This document shows, piece by piece, positions 5,962 to 6,077 of a stretch of DNA of 6,077 nucleotides. The first letter of the stretch is position 1. Each line of letters opens with the position of its first letter. The position numbers and the translations under genes were made by a program. Below the pieces are notes generated by a model. The model did no database searches, was not told where the DNA came from, and saw nothing but the letters and a program-made list of their open reading frames with translations. The DNA comes from Gemmatimonadales bacterium (lineage in GTDB: Bacteria; Gemmatimonadota; Gemmatimonadetes; Palauibacterales; Palauibacteraceae). The stretch spans positions 1 to 6,077 of the forward strand of contig JAUWDL010000099.1 in the NCBI GenBank assembly GCA_030608825.1, given 5' to 3'.

Positions 5962-6077
5962 TGGACGACTTCGAGGGAAACGTTGAGTTTGAACACGTGG
6001 ACTTCGAGTATGATCCAAGCATCCCGGTGCTAAAGGACATCAGCCTGAAGGCAGAGCCTGGCCAGACCATCGCCCTC
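5961..6077 (+). CDS. ABC exporter nucleotide-binding domain, fragment cut at both ends
   Basis: Thirty-nine in-frame codons run off the right edge of the window. They encode the beginning of an exporter ATPase domain: FEGNVEFEHVDFEYD, with the A-loop tyrosine in FEYD, then VLKDISL and EPGQTIAL just before where Walker A would start. The same region of the exporter at 3170-4942 reads RVELRDVSFRYPD and VLKDISLIIEPGQT, so the two are related but distinct. The wording is closer to the canonical subunits of heterodimeric exporters (TM288/BmrD-like), a judgement from memory of the family. The membrane domain that should precede it is absent: upstream codons are open but are the antisense of the regulator gene and show no ABC similarity. 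Ten of 39 codons end in A or T, against 4 of 37 in the matching part of the first exporter, a weak hint of a different source. The start given is where homology begins, not a translation start. Confidence 0.8.
   Translation, partial: MDDFEGNVEFEHVDFEYDPSIPVLKDISLKAEPGQTIAL

Noticed and set aside
5951..5985. A shifted minus-strand reading with VSLEVVHTYR, resembling the VSxxTVYR recognition helix of Fur proteins
   Set aside because: It needs a frameshift and has two extra residues, and the opposite strand matches an ABC domain much better. Taken as coincidence, though a small indel cannot be fully excluded.
5954..6070. N-terminal extension of the regulator up to an ATG at 6070
   Set aside because: It is in frame but lacks winged-helix similarity and is the exact antisense of a clear ABC ATPase segment.
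1..6077. tRNA, rRNA, CRISPR array, insertion sequence or toxin-antitoxin module
   Set aside because: I looked on both strands and saw no cloverleaf, no regularly spaced repeats, no transposase motif and no small gene pair that could support one.

Overview
The window is a compact, GC-rich stretch of bacterial chromosome with five recognisable genes, two of them cut by a window edge or junction, plus a gene fragment at the right edge. A periplasmic gamma-glutamyltransferase, a lipoprotein with a glycine zipper and a secreted TonB-plug protein all point to a Gram-negative (diderm) cell. The short carboxypeptidase-regulatory plus plug protein, together with the base composition, resembles Gemmatimonadota or related environmental lineages. 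That placement is an impression from family resemblance, not a computed result.

Left part (1-3049): the 3' two-thirds of a gamma-glutamyltransferase gene runs rightward and ends 5 bases from the end of a leftward pair. That pair is a proline-rich, glycine-zipper lipoprotein gene (2063-3049) followed by a small exported protein with a carboxypeptidase-regulatory domain and a TonB-receptor plug but no barrel (1191-1982). The 80-base gap between them holds a perfect 10-bp inverted repeat that reaches into the ribosome binding site of the second gene.

Middle (3050-4942): a 120-base divergent intergenic region with a 13-base palindrome separates the lipoprotein gene from a rightward gene for a complete ABC exporter half-transporter. 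Its catalytic Walker B glutamate is replaced by aspartate, the hallmark of the degenerate subunit of heterodimeric exporters. No full partner gene lies beside it.

Right part (4944-6077): a leftward pair ends 1 base from the exporter gene. It consists of a Fur/PerR-family regulator lacking its DNA-binding half and a CcdA-type thiol-electron membrane transporter. The regulator homology stops at about 5951, and within about 10 bases the opposite strand begins to encode the start of another ABC exporter nucleotide-binding domain, which runs off the window. Neither gene is complete across this point. It is either a chimeric join (assembly or amplification) or a real rearrangement breakpoint, and is the most notable feature of the window.

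No RNA gene, CRISPR array, transposase or complete insertion sequence was seen. No gene-free stretch exceeds 300 bases. I see no convincing previously undescribed system; the leads are the junction, the unpartnered exporter subunit and the intercistronic hairpin.
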